NCBI RefSeq assembly: GCF_963576675.1
Contig: NC_088913.1
Location: forward strand, 88,721,001 to 88,785,000
DNA: 64,000 nt
Direction of reading: 5' to 3'
Source of the DNA: Euphorbia lathyris
Taxonomy: Eukaryota > Streptophyta > Magnoliopsida > Malpighiales > Euphorbiaceae
Positions within the stretch are counted from its first letter, which is position 1, and each line of letters begins with the position of its first letter. The notes below the pieces were generated by a model. The model had not been told where the DNA came from, did not search any database, and worked only from the letters and a program-made list of their open reading frames with translations. Below, one piece after another: positions 1-11,290 of the stretch. Both the position numbers and the translations under genes were made by a program.

Positions 1-371
1 ACAGGGGGTATAGGGGCGAGTTTGAAGACTTCGTTTTCCCCCGAGCTGGCCTCCGCAAGTCGCGACTGAGATTCTTAAAATCTCAGTCGCGACAGAGAGA
101 TGATTCCCTATCTCTCGACTGCTTTTCGTCCTCCTCGAGCGTTCTTCTGGCTGATATGCATTCTCGGTACGTTTTTAAGGTTTTTCCTCCATTTTAGCTC
201 CGTTTTAGCTCCGTTTTCGCTCCTATTTGGATTTAACCAAATAATTAAGTACCTTGCATCAAAGAAGTAAATAAAGACGTAAAAGTATTCCAAATGAATA
301 TAATTAACACGATTTTAATGTAAATTTAACGTATTTATATAGGATATTTTAGGTATATTTTGGGCTTAACA
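1..371 (-). mobile_element. Athila-type LTR (family B), partial
   Basis: This is the U3 part of a long terminal repeat on the minus strand, cut by the left window edge. The minus-strand terminus TGTTAAGCCCAAAATATACC lies at 371 and matches the start of the complete LTR at 62030-63492. Bases 1-230 match 9743-9960, the U3 of element B. It was inserted into the 3' internal region of the plus-strand element that follows. The family is well supported by these two other copies; whether this is a 5' LTR or a solo LTR cannot be decided here because its other end is outside the window. Confidence 0.85.
59..93. repeat. perfect 15-bp-arm hairpin in LTR U3
   Basis: The arms GTCGCGACTGAGATT (59-73) and AATCTCAGTCGCGAC (79-93) are exact reverse complements separated by 5 bases. 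Each arm also contains the 8-bp palindrome GTCGCGAC. The same structure occurs at 9804-9838 and, decayed, at 9712-9744, so it belongs to this LTR family. Confidence 0.9.
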
Positions 372-922
372 GAGGACAAGCAAAATTTTAAGTGTGGGGA
401 GGTGGTTTATAGCTCCCTAATGCGAAAAATGTGTCCTTTTTGCAAAAATTTTAACTATTTGAGTCATTTAACTTTTTGCCTATAAATTCCCTTTTTCCTA
501 CCACAACCTTTAGCCAATGTTACAACCCTTAAAGACCTATGATTTTGTGTAATTTTAATGCATTAATTTTGACCGGATAGATGATGCAATCCCAATGTGG
601 CCACTTTGTGCAATTAAATGTAGAGCGTTTACAAAAAAAATTCACCCAAACACTTGAGCATTAGAGTGACCACTTGTGAGCTATCAATTTTAGTTATTTT
701 CTTTCGTTTTCATGAAGTGTTGCTCGATAAAACCAAATTAATCAGTTTTGGAGACTCGTCTGAGGTTCATTATGTTTTTAATTGCAAAATAAGTAGTCTG
801 AACTGTTGTGGATAATCAAGTGTAGTAGATTCCTGTTTTTGTAAGGGAGCTATTTGTTGATTTTTTCTCTGTTTTGAATTCTGTCTTGCTTGGGGACAAG
901 CAAGATTCAAGTGTGGGGAGGT
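372..922 (+). mobile_element. 3' internal region of plus-strand Athila-like element, with two polypurine tracts
   Basis: This noncoding stretch ends in the polypurine tract AGTGTGGGGAGGT directly before the LTR that starts at 923. A near copy of the same block (gacaagc, then AAGTGTGGGGAGG and tagctccc) occurs at 375-415. The phrase resembles the 3' ends of Athila-type elements, where it primes plus-strand DNA synthesis. The duplicated tract is the odd point. The rest is AT-rich and without a usable ORF. The coding part of this element must lie left of the family-B insertion, outside the window. Confidence 0.7.
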
Positions 923-1241
923 TGATAGCTCCCATTTATATAGGTTTTTAGGATTAATTTAGATTGTTTTAATTAGCTTCTAGTTAAGTTTTGGTATTAA
1001 TTTGATAGTTTTTAGTTAAATTTAGTATTTTCCATTATTTATGGCATTTTCAGTGTTTTCAGGGTTTTTGAGGACTATTTGAGCATTTCCGAACCAGACC
1101 CAAGCCTATTGGAGCATTTTCAGATTATTCAGGGACCGTCACAACACTTTTAGAATTCATCAGGGACCATTAGAGCACTTTTTGGAAGCTCAGGGACCTA
1201 AACAGATAAAAGCCGGAGCAAAATCGCCCCATTTAGGACCT

Positions 1242-1315
1242 GTCTCGTCGAGACAATACCCATCTCGTCGAGACAGGCCCTCGTCTCGTCAAGACACTCC
1301 TTGTCTCGACGAGAC
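1242..1315. repeat. four phased copies of a 13-bp palindrome (GTCTCGTCGAGAC)
   Basis: Copies start at 1242, 1262, 1283 and 1303, which is 20, 21 and 20 bp apart. They read GTCTCGTCGAGAC, ATCTCGTCGAGAC, GTCTCGTCAAGAC and GTCTCGACGAGAC. The sequence between the copies is not conserved, so this is not a simple tandem duplication. The array lies about 130 bp upstream of the LTR TATA box, where an enhancer would be expected. Confidence 0.85.
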
Positions 1316-1444
1316 GAGGCGGGGAAAGGCGCACCAGCGCCTTCCCCCTTGCTGGAATGCGCGGATCGGGCCCTAAAGCCCATTAAAAACACTTTGTAAA
1401 TGTCCTATTTTGCCCCCGGAGACATTAGGGTTTCTCCCTAACTC

Positions 1445-1452
1445 TATAAATA
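1445..1452 (+). promoter_or_regulatory. LTR TATA box
   Basis: TATAAATA followed by GGGAGC lies about 520 bp into the LTR. It is the usual place for the RNA polymerase II start of a plant LTR retrotransposon. CAATAAATC about 40 bp downstream is compatible with a polyadenylation signal. Confidence 0.65.
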
Positions 1453-2555
1453 GGGAGCTAATCTTCATTATTCGGGGGGATTATCCACTCAATAAATCAG
1501 AGAGCCGCTAGGGCTTTCTCGCCTCCACAATGTAATTTATATTTTTAGATTAGATTTCCAGCTTTCTAGATTAGGTTTATTTTCAGTTTTTATTTCTTAT
1601 TCAAGAACAATTGATGGGAGAAGCTCCAGATCTTCTATTTTTGTAATCAGAATCGACAAGCGGGTTTTGGATTTCTATCTCTCCCTCTTATCTTTTCCTT
1701 TTATATTCAATTGAAGATGTTTTTCCGTTATTCATGATTTCCTCCTATTTTGATTAATTTGTCTATGAATTAATCCCCATCCAATTTGGGATGGGGATGA
1801 AATTGATTGTTTGAATATGTGTGATTAGGGATTTAGGGCATTTGATTGATCAGTTTATGCAAGCTTAATGCCTAGATGATGTTAGGAACATGATTTATGC
1901 TAGAATGAACATTGATAATGATCAACTAGCCTGTTTATGTATATAATGTGTCTAATGCATGTGACCCTGATATTAAATAGGATTATAAATAGATGAGAAC
2001 CTGACCACAGAATCATCTATACCGAATTTGTATTAACCTGACTTCGCTAGAGACCACTAGGAATGAGGCTTTGTGGCTGGGCTACGGCTTTAGCCTTAGT
2101 TGTCAATAAACCTAATGCTTTGCATGACCTAGGGTATATGCCTAATCAAGTCGTCACCCGAATGCATGTGAATAGGAAGGATAAATCCCGTACAAATTAG
2201 TCTTTCACTTAGGACAATTACCTTCAATCATTGGTAAAACATAAATCTGAACTCCCTAAACCCATGCATAGGATTCAATAAAAGGATTCCTCAGCCTAGG
2301 TTGTGTCATCCATTAATTCACGTTCTACTCTGTCAATTGTTCCCTTTATTTTGTTATCTTTATTGCTTTAATTCATTTAATTAGTTATTAAAAACCCAAA
2401 TCTTTATCCAACCCTCTAAACAATTAGATCATTCTAGGTAGATTCACTAGTTATAACAAATAGTCTTTGTGGTTCGATCTCGTGCTTAGCACAATATTAC
2501 TTGTTGCGATGGGATACACTTGTCCTATTAAACGCTATATATTTTACGAGCATCA

Positions 2556-4295
2556 AGGAGACATTCCTATATGTGTTTTATAGGCTATTCGGTATGCCCA
2601 CAGTGCATTGTCGAGTTTTAGAGACCAGTCTTTTCTTGAAGAATTAACTGTTTTCTCTAAAATTCTCTTCAGCTCTGTGTTGGATAATTCCACTTGACCA
2701 CTCGTTTGAGGGTGGTATGGTGTGGCTATACGATGCGTGACGCCATATTTCTGAAGTAGTTTCTCAAATACTTTGTTACAAAAGTGAGTACCTTGATCGC
2801 TTATAATTGCCCTTGGTACTCCGAATCTTATAAGCAATCGTTTCAAAATTTTTAGCACTACCTTGGCATCATTCGAGGGACATGCACATGCCTCCACCCA
2901 CTTACTCACATAATCTACAGCGACCAGGATGTATTGATTTCCAAAAGACATGGGAAATGGTCCCATGAAGTTGATGCCCCATACATCAAAGATCTCGCAA
3001 ACAACAATGTTGTTCAAAGGCATGGCATTTCGGGCAGAGATATTGCCTGTTCGTTGACAGTCATCACAATGTTGAACATACTGTTGCGCATCCTTGTATA
3101 TGGTGGGCCAGAAGAAACATGCTTGAAACACTTTTGCAGCTATTTGGTTAGCCCCAAAGTGGCCACCTGATTCCGCGGCGTGGCATTTTTGCAAGATTTC
3201 CATTCCTTCTTCTTTGGTTACGCATCTTCGCAGGAGCTGGTCTGCACATAATTTAAACAAATAATGTTCCTCCCAAATGTAATATTTTAGATCAGAATAA
3301 AACTTTCGTTTTTTATTAATGGAGTATCGAAAGGGCTTTATTTTGCAAGCCAAGAAATTTACGATATCGGCAAACCAAGGAATCGTGGAGATTGCAAACA
3401 GTTCCTTGTCAGGGAACTGGTCGAGAATGTCTGGTTGTTCGATTTCAGTGCTGGCTTGGATTCTAGATAAATGATCAGCTGCTAGGTTTTCCGTTCCCTT
3501 TTTATCCTTGATCTCTAAGTCGAACTCTTGTAAGAGGAGCAGCCATCATATTAGTCTTGGTTCCGCGTCCTTCTTGGCAAACAGATATTTCAATGCAGAA
3601 TGGTCAGTGTAAATAGTTACTCTAGAGAGCACAAGATAAGGGCAAAATTTATCGAATGCATAGACTACGGCCAGCAACTCTTTTTCTGTGGTCGTGTAAT
3701 TCTGTTGAGCTTCATTCAGAGTTTTGCTGGCATAGTGTATGGGCTTAAACTTCTTGTGAATTCGTTGTCCAAGAACAGCCCCTACACTGAGATCAGTAGC
3801 ATCGCACATGAGTTCGAATGGTGCATCCCAGTCTGGTGCAGTGAGTATAGGTGCATGTGTCAGCAGATTTTTGATATGTTCGAATGCCTGGTTGCACTCA
3901 TCGATGAAATTGAAATCAATTTCTTTGTGTAATAATGCGGAGAGTGGCTGTACAATTTTTGAAAAGTCCTTGATGAATCGTCTGTAGAAACCAGCGTGTC
4001 CCAAGAAGCTTCGAATATACTTGACTGTTTTGGGCGCAAGTAGTTTCTTGATTATTTCCACTTTAGCTTGGTCGACTTCCAGCCCCTTGCTCGATATTTT
4101 ATTTCCGAGTACAATGCCTCCTGTTACCATGAAATGGCATTTCTCCCAATTTAATACCAACTGTGTCTCTGTGCACCTTTCTAAAACAACTTCTAGATTT
4201 TGCAAACAGGCGTTGAATGATGGTCCATAGACAGAAAAATCATCCATGAATATTTCCACAATCTTCTCGATCATATCATGGAATATGGCCATCAT
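2556..4295 (-). pseudogene. element A pol: RT C-terminus, RNase H and integrase (Athila-type gypsy)
   Basis: The minus-strand reading gives the end of the RT palm with the catalytic motif IFMDD near 4250. The RNase H follows (FELMCDATDLSVGAVLG, TDHSALKYLF), then the integrase zinc site ([16 protein letters not shown]) and the DDE core. The core shows ISDQGTH and GQVELSN, but the first catalytic aspartate is replaced by Asn in [14 protein letters not shown] at about 3546 (CGA to TGA in context) interrupts the frame. The 3' end is cut at 2556 by the plus-strand LTR. The element cannot be autonomous. Confidence 0.92.
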
Positions 4296-4883
4296 ACACC
4301 TCTGAATGGCATGCGTTTATACGCAAAAGTCCCATATGGACAAGTAAACATGGTCTTTTCTTGGTCTTTGGTACAAATGTAAATCTGGTTGTACCCTGAA
4401 TACCCATCCAAGAAACAATAGAATTGATAACCAGCTAGTCTTTCTAGCATCTGATCGATGAAAGGCAAGGGGAAGTGATCCTTTCTTGTTACTTCGTTGA
4501 GCTTCCTGTAATCAATGCACACTCGCCATCCTGTGATTGTTCTGGTGGGGATGAGTTCATCCTTATCATTTCTGACCACGGTGGTTCCCCCTTTCTTGGG
4601 AACAACTTAAACAGGAATGGTCCACATATTACCTGAAATAGAATAAATGATTCCTGCATCGATTGAGCTTAATCACTTCTACTTTTACGACTTCTTTCAT
4701 GTGTGGATTGAGTCTCCTTTGCGGTTCTACAGTTGGTCGATGATTCTCTTCCATCAAGATCTTATACATACAGATGGTTGGGCTAATCCCCTTTATATCT
4801 TCTATTTTCCATGCTGGAGCCTTCTTATGCCTTCTTAAGATGGTGAGCAATTGTTCCTTCTGATCTTTTGTTAATGTTGCCAA
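4292..4883 (-). pseudogene. element A pol: RT N-terminal half
   Basis: The reading contains the gypsy RT entry (WKIEDIKGISPTICMYKI, then EPQRRLNPHMKEVV), the block WRVCIDYRKLNEVTRKDHFP and the palm segment DGYSGYNQI. A frameshift near 4625-4640 separates the two parts. At 4292-4300 a short deletion removes the MPFGLCNAP-like block, so MPFRGV runs straight into MMAIFHDMIE in another frame. It is one gene with the preceding entry, broken at several places. Confidence 0.9.
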
Positions 4884-5744
4884 GATAATTACTGGTCTAC
4901 TGTTTGGTGGATCCAGGAATGCGTATTCCAGATGATCGGGTAGTTGTTTCAGTTCAGGGTGTTCTTCTTTGTTTCCCTCATCGATGCCTATCTTAGGGAG
5001 GGGTATCTTGCTTTTTCTTCATCTTTGGTTTTTTCTTCTGGTTCGGAGTCAAACAACTGTTCCTCTTTTTTACGCTTCTGCGCATCGATTTGTTCCTGCA
5101 AGAAAAAATTATCATCCTTTGTATCCATAAAATAGCATGAGTCGTCAGATGTTGGTGCATGGTGAACAGCTTCATGCATTTTAAACACTACTTCTTCATT
5201 ATTTATTTTCAGAATGAGATGCTCCTTATGCACGTCAATAACAGCTCTGCCAGTTGCTAGAAAGGGTCGCCCCAAAATTATTGGGACTTCCAGATCCTCA
5301 GCAATATCCATTATGATAAAATCAACAGGTAAAATGAAGTTTCCAACCTTAACCAAAACATCTTCGATTATACCCTTGGGGTATCGAATTGATCGATCTG
5401 CTAGTTGAACCGTGACCTTAGTTGGTCTTGGTTCTCCTAGGCTTAATTGCATGTATATTGAATATGACATAAGGTTAATGCTGGCTCCTAAATCACATAA
5501 AGCATTCTGGATGGTAAGTGTTCCTATCGAACAAGGTATAGAAAAACTCCCTGGATCTTTGAGCTTCTTTGGAATTTGTTGTTTGGCTTGCAGGATGGAT
5601 GAGCTGTCCCTGTTCAATTGTACCAGGGCTACGCTTTCCAGTTTCTTTTTGTTGGTCAACAAATCCTTTAGGAATTTGACATACATGGGAATTTTAGATA
5701 AAGCTTCGATAAATGGTATGTTGATGTGCAACTTCGTCAATTGG
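4884..5744 (-). pseudogene. element A gag-pol: protease and linker
   Basis: The aspartic protease core CDLGASINLMSYSIY is visible at about residues 105-120 of the long frame ending at 4988. The flap-side motif VPIILGRPFLATGRAVIDVH is also present. The N-terminal block KLHINIPFIEALSKIPMYVKF is typical of Athila-type polyproteins just before the protease. The reading begins abruptly at 5744, where element B is inserted. Part of the gag-protease linker seems to be missing relative to the family, so the insertion was probably accompanied by a small deletion. Confidence 0.88.
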
Positions 5745-6125
5745 TGTTGAGCGATTTCTGCAAGTGCAAGGTATACGCTTATAGTAATAAAAGATATCGA
5801 ATCTACAGGGAACACTTTCTAACTAAAACTTTATTTAATTCAGTTTTAATCACGTGTTTAGGTTTAACAAAAGAAATTCATTTAATTGATTGAATTGGTT
5901 TGGATAAATTAGGATTAGATAAGAATATTATATCAAGTTTAGAGAACAATTCTGTCTTGAGATTTTGATTATAAGACAGATACTTCCGTAATTGGAATAA
6001 ATAGTAGGTATAAAACTTATTTTCATTAAGCAAAGAAAGCAACTTTAACTTTGTAAGATTATGGACATGTAATCATATAGGGATTTATTCAATTGAATGG
6101 CTTTGAACCGTAGAAATCTCTCTGG
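5745..6125 (-). mobile_element. element B 3' LTR, truncated
   Basis: Bases 5745-6125 are a near-identical copy of 8574-8955, the U5-side part of the B 5' LTR. The plus-strand boundary is TGTTGAGCGATTTC, so the minus-strand LTR ends in CA. After 6125 the match stops and protease coding sequence begins. The 3' LTR has therefore lost its upstream two-thirds together with RT, RNase H and integrase. Confidence 0.88.
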
Positions 6126-8382
6126 ATAACGTCATTGACACATTCCTCGACTAAATCAAGTTTCATACAAGCGAATTCCTCCATAGGGTATTTCATCGCT
6201 TTGTTCATGTTAATCTCGATCTTATCTTCTCCTATCCTTAAAACTACATTCCCTTCCGACACATCTACTAGAGCACGTCCCGTGTTAATAAATGGTCTAC
6301 CGAAAATTAAAGGGCAATTTACATCATACGCAAAATCTAATATAACAAAATCGGTAGGAAAAATAAATTTATCGACTTTGACTAAAACATTTTAATTATA
6401 CCATATGGTCTCTTAGTGGTTTGATCCGCTAATTGCAAAACCATATTGGTACGTTTGATATCTTCTTCTAAACCTAATTTGTTGAAAATAGACAACGGCA
6501 ATAAGTTTATACTTGCTCCTAAATCACAAAGACAACTTGGGAATTCAATATCTCCCAACTTACACGGAATAGTAAAACATCCGGGATCTTTGAGTTTAGT
6601 GGGCAAATTACTTGACACTATTGAACTACAGTCTTCAGTTAACTAAATGGATGAAATTCCTTCCCAACTGATTTTCTTTGAAATTAAATCTTTTAAAAAC
6701 TTACCATATTTAGGAATTTGTGTGATTGCATCCATGAACGTTAGATTGATGTGCAAATTTTTAAGTTTATCCAAAAACGTTAGAAGTTGTTTGTCATAGT
6801 CCTTATTTCGGACTTTGTGCGGAAAAGGTGGTTTGGGTACAAAAGTTTTGGTACTTGTGTCAAATGGTAAAGTATTTGTGTTTAAGATATCTTCTTTGGA
6901 CTTTGGTAAATCAGTTCCTGATAATGTTGCATCTTTGGGCATTTCCGGCCCTTGATAATTTTTCCCTGAACGAAGAGTGATAGCCTTCACCTGCTCTTTC
7001 GGATTTTCTTCCGTATGGCTGGGAAGACTTCCCTCTTTTCGGGATGAAATTGATTTAGCAAGTTGACCAATTTGAACCTCCAAATTATGGATGCTAGATG
7101 AGTGGTTTTTAATAAGCTGATCGAATTTAGATTCAATCCGCTTAAAACCATCGTCGTGATTACTTATTTTTCCACTGATAGCATCTATAAACTTGTCGAT
7201 TTTAGAAGATAAAGTGCTAATCGTATCTCTTGTCTAATTTTGATAATTAGTGGTACGATTTTGATTAGCACTGACATTATTGTTATTGTTATCTTTCCAG
7301 TTAAAGTTAGGATGATTCCTCCATCCAGAATTATAAGTATTAGAATAAGGATTATTGGTTTGGTTTTGCCCTTGGACAAAATTTACCTGTTCGATCTCAC
7401 TCAAATCTTCATAATCCACATCTGTTTGGATTGGATTACCATTGGTATCGCGTGGTGTCATAAACTTATCAATTTTGTGCGACAAGGCAGAAAATTGGGC
7501 TTGTAACATCGCGACTGGATCAAGTTCAACTATACCTTTAACTGATGATACGGCTGAGGATGATGGTTTTGCCATCGGTATATGTCCATGTTCCGCGGGC
7601 CATATACTGCTGTTAATTGCCATTTCCTCCAGAAGTTCTCTTGCCTGAGCTGATGTTTTCTTCATAAATAGCCCTCCCGTCATAGCATCTAATGAACCCC
7701 TAGTTGTAGGATTTAGTCCATTGTAAAATGTTCGCATTAAAAGTTCGGCGGGTAATTGGTGGTGTGGGCATAAACGTTGAAGTTCTTTAAAACGTTCCCA
7801 AGTTTCATAAAGAGTCTCATTATCATTTTGAGAAAAAGATGTTAACTCCTTTATGACTCTTGCGGTTTTTGCTAAAGGAAAATATTTCGATAAAAATGCT
7901 TGGGCTAATTGTTCCCAAGTGGCAAAAGTTGCAGCTGGCATAGAAGTTAACCATTCTTTGGCTCTATCCTTCAAAGTGAAAGGAAATAGGCGAAGTTTGA
8001 TTGCTTCTGCAGTCACATCTGGGATTTTAAAAGTGTCACAAATTTCAAGGAAATGTGTTAAATGGGTGTTAGGATTTTCGTTAGGTAACCCGTAAAATGT
8101 TACATTGTTTTGCAATATATTAAGCAAAGCTGACTTAATTTCAAATTGATTTGCGGTGATTCTGGGTCTAACGATACTATTGGTTACACCGGCCACACCT
8201 GGCCTAGCGTAATCCATAAGTGTTGGTGGGTCTGCCATTTTACCAGACTCGGTATTTGTCTTTACTGGGGTCTTATTTTTGTTTTTTTTATTTTTCTTGT
8301 CTTTCTTATTCTTCCTAATGGTTCTATCAATTTCTGGATCTAGTGGTTTTGGTGGTATGCCTGAACTTCGAGAACTGCGCAT
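6126..8382 (-). pseudogene. element B gag-protease (Athila type)
   Basis: Translation starts at ATG 8382 (MRSSRSSG), just downstream of the primer site. The capsid region has NPNTHLTHFLEICDTF, KDRAKEWLTSMPA and WERFKELQRLCPHH. After a TAG at 7234 the same frame continues into the Athila signature AITLRSGKNYQGPEMP (about 6950) and the protease core CDLGASINLLPLSIF (about 6510). A second in-frame stop is at 6643. A one-base deletion near 6390 shifts the reading into KVDKFIF and FGRPFINTGRALVDV. It ends at the truncated 3' LTR, with no RT or integrase. The gag is closely related to the one at 63684. Confidence 0.92.
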
Positions 8383-8550
8383 GAACTTGAAATCTTACAC
8401 GAACCGAAACTACCTGAAAAACAGAATTTGAAGAATAAATATATTAGTAATTGAAAATTATTAAATTACAAAAGTTAAAATAAGTATGTTTACACCTAGA
8501 TTCGAAATAAAACACGAAAAATCTAAAATTTTGTTAAAAATTTTGGCGTT

Positions 8551-8567
8551 CCCCGGCAACGACGCCA
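8551..8567 (-). promoter_or_regulatory. primer binding site of element B (tRNA-Asp)
   Basis: On the minus strand the site reads TGGCGTCGTTGCCGGGG, starting a few bases after the LTR. It complements the 3' end of plant tRNA-Asp(GUC) including CCA, with one mismatch. tRNA-Asp priming fits the Athila lineage. Confidence 0.85.
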
Positions 8568-8573
8568 AAAACT

Positions 8574-9961
8574 TGTTGAGCGATTTCCGCAAGTGCACGA
8601 TATACGCTTGTAGTAATAAAAGATATTGAACCCACAGGGAACGCTTTCTAACTAAAACTTTATTTAATTCAGTTTTAAACACGTGTTTAGGTTTAACAAA
8701 AGAAATTCGTTTAATTGATTGAATTGGTTTGGGTAAATTAGGATTAGATAAGAATATTATATCGAGTTTAGAGAACAATTCTGTCTTGAGATTTTGATTA
8801 TAAGACAGATACTTCCGTAATTGGAATAAATAGTAGGTATAAAACTTATTTTCATTAAGCAAAGAAAGCAACTTTAACTTTGTAAGATTATGGACATGTA
8901 ATCATATAGGGATTTATCAATTGAATGGTTTTGAACCGTAGAAATCTCTCTGGATCGGAGCAGATTTCTACCTTAATCAAACTAGTATTTTATGTCTGAT
9001 AAGCCGCGATCAACGATCATATCATCCATAAAAACTAAATCTGTCAAGTGTTCAACAAAGTTCTTATATGGATAAGATGGAATAGAACGTTTTAATAAAA
9101 ACACCAATTTATCATTTTGAAGATCATTTTGTCAGAACAATATCAAAATAACAACAGTATGAATGTATTGAACAAATAAGTATATCATTAATGAAATGTG
9201 ATTTTTCACAAGTTAACAGAGAAGTAGAAACTTGGATAGCATTGCAACGAAAACTTTGAGATCTGGGTTGTCAATCTTTCCCTCAAACTCTGTAGGCTTT
9301 TCAGACCTCATACGCTTCAGCCGTCAATCCTTCTCGCTGACTCTTCGGAATAGAGACCGGCCAGTCCACTACCAGCATGAAAACTTGTCTCTGATCAACC
9401 TTAGAAACTAAACTAATACTGTGTTTGTAAATAATATAATAACAACTCGTGTACAACACGATTGTTTACACAGAAATGAAATCTAACTTTCTGATTCTTT
9501 TCTGAATCAGAAACTCAACATAATAACTCTCTTCTCTAATTTCTCTAACTTTTCCAACCCTCTGATTTCTTGAAATGGATCACTTATTCATAGTTGTTGA
9601 AGGGTTGTAAATGATGGGTCGTGTCCGTTGGTGAAGGGTCGCTTTTATCCAAACGAACAGACACGTTTCTCGGATTTAAAACATGTGAATATTGTACAGA
9701 ATACTTCACTGCCACGACTGAGATTCTAAAAATCTCAAACGCGACAGGGGGTACAGGGGCGAGTTGAAGACTTCGTTTTTTTCCTCCATGACGCCTTTCG
9801 TAAGTCGCGACTGAGATTATGAAAATCTCAGTCGCGATAGGGACTTGTCTCCCTGTCTTCTGACTGCTTCTCGTCCTCCTTGAGCATTCTTCTGATTGAT
9901 ATGCATTCTCGGTATGTTTTTAGGGATTTCCTTCATTTTAGCTCCGTTTTGGCTCCGTTGT
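8574..9961 (-). mobile_element. element B 5' LTR, lacking its outer end
   Basis: The U5 end is at 8574, next to the primer site. U3 hairpins lie at 9712-9744 and 9804-9838. Compared with the LTR at 1-371, the match stops at about 9961, and the terminal roughly 200 bp with TGTTAAGCCC is missing. Element A gag resumes at 9962. The outer end was lost after or during insertion, so no target duplication can be read. Confidence 0.82.
9712..9838. repeat. two U3 hairpins of family B, about 92 bp apart
   Basis: The second hairpin has arms GTCGCGACTGAGATT (9804-9818) and AATCTCAGTCGCGAT (9824-9838). The first, at 9712-9744, has the same design with CpG-type changes in both arms. The spacer between them contains the acagggg tract also seen at window position 1. 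Confidence 0.82.
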
Positions 9962-11290
9962 GGTCCGGTACTTCCTTTCCTCCCCTCAGGATAATGACAT
10001 TGACTCCTTCTTTTGGATTGGTTACTGTGTTGCTTGGAAGTGCGCCATTTTCTTTTGAAGCTATGGTTGTAGCAAATTATTGCATTTGGGTCTCAAGATT
10101 CTTGATAGATGATTGTGTCTGCTTCATGAATTGCATCATCATGGATTCTAAATCAGGCTTTCCTTCTTGTGGAGTGTTTGATTGGTGTTGATATTGTTGA
10201 CTAGATGAATTGCTTTGTTGTGGCGGATATGCTGGTCGTAAATTCTCTTGTCTATAAGGCTGCTGCATCACTGGTTGCCTCTGATTATCTTGCCAAGAAA
10301 AATTCGGGTGACTTCTCCACCCTGGATTATATGTGTTTGAATAGGGGTTCGGTGGTTGGCGAGCAATAAAATCACACTATTCTTGCATTGATGCTCCTAG
10401 TTTAGTTCTGGGAAAATCTATTGGTCGATGAGGCCCACTGCAGAAATCACAGGCATAAGGTGATAAGGTTTCCATCGGAGCAGAGGGTTGCGTGTTCATT
10501 GCCGAAACATTCATCTTTCCCATTGTTTTGACCAGATGTTCCATTTGTAAAGACAATTTGCTGATCGCCTCGCTATTTGCGGTATTCGTGATTCTCTTGC
10601 TGTCGGCTCTTACCGAATGCCATTTGTAACTAGTGTTGACCACTCTCTCTATTAATTCGTACAAGGCTTGAGGTTCCAGTTCCTCCGGATTTCCATTGGC
10701 AACTGATTCAATTTGTATCTTGTAGGCATTGATCACTCCATTATAAAAGTTCTACACCTGCATCCACATGGGTATGCCATGATTCAGCACTCTTCGCAAT
10801 AATTCTTTATATCTTTCCCACGCTTCAGATAATGATTCATCCTCTTCTTGAACGAAGTGTGAAACCTTATTTCTCAACTTGATTGCCTGTCTAGGCGGGA
10901 AATATTTCATCAGAAATAGGGTAGCCGTTTCCTCCCAGCTTGTGATAGATCCTGGTTGTAAGTTCTTCAACCAGTTCTTTTCCTTGTCTTTCAAAGAGAA
11001 GGGAAACAGCTTGATCCGCATGACCTCGTCATCATCATTCCTATGGGAACGAAAAGTGTTGCACATTGTGATGAAATCTTGAATATAGGCATTTGGATCT
11101 TCATTTGGGTATCCCCCAAACTAGACAGCTATTTGTAACATCTGAATCATCGGGGCTTTCACTTCGAACATGCGATTTCCATAGTTTGGTATGACAATGC
11201 ATGACGAATGCCCTTCGGTGGATGGTCTGGAGTAATCCTTCATCCTCAACCTCGGGTTGACATTATTGTTGTTATTTTCATTTTCACCAT
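9962..11290 (-). pseudogene. element A gag, C-terminal and central part
   Basis: The capsid segment is recognisable (FSLKDKEKNWLKNLQPGS, SWEETATLFLMKYFPP, ESLSEAWERYKELLRR at 10752-11066). Next come a spacer region and a degenerate zinc knuckle (CDFCSGPHRPIDFP, with the last Cys replaced) at about 10440. Several stops and shifts break the frame. The segment near 9975-10060 resembles the Athila block that precedes the protease. The N-terminus lies beyond the copia insertion, at 21507-21668. Confidence 0.88.

Larger units (their letters stand above)
923..2555 (+). mobile_element. 3' LTR of plus-strand Athila-like element
   Basis: The LTR runs from TGATAGCTCCC, just after the polypurine tract, to ACGAGCATCA, where the decayed integrase reading of element A resumes. 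It is 1633 bp and bounded by TG and CA. It carries an array of four palindromes at 1242-1315 and the TATA box at 1445. The U5 end has the usual long noncoding leader. There is no matching 5' LTR in the window, so insertion age cannot be estimated. It interrupts the integrase of element A. Confidence 0.8.

Noticed and set aside
1182..1392. Two overlapping ORFs across the palindrome array
   Set aside because: They are open only because the palindromic, GC-rich repeat lacks stops. No start context or similarity supports them.
2934..3170. Plus-strand ORF opposite the integrase
   Set aside because: It is the antisense shadow of a clearly recognised integrase.
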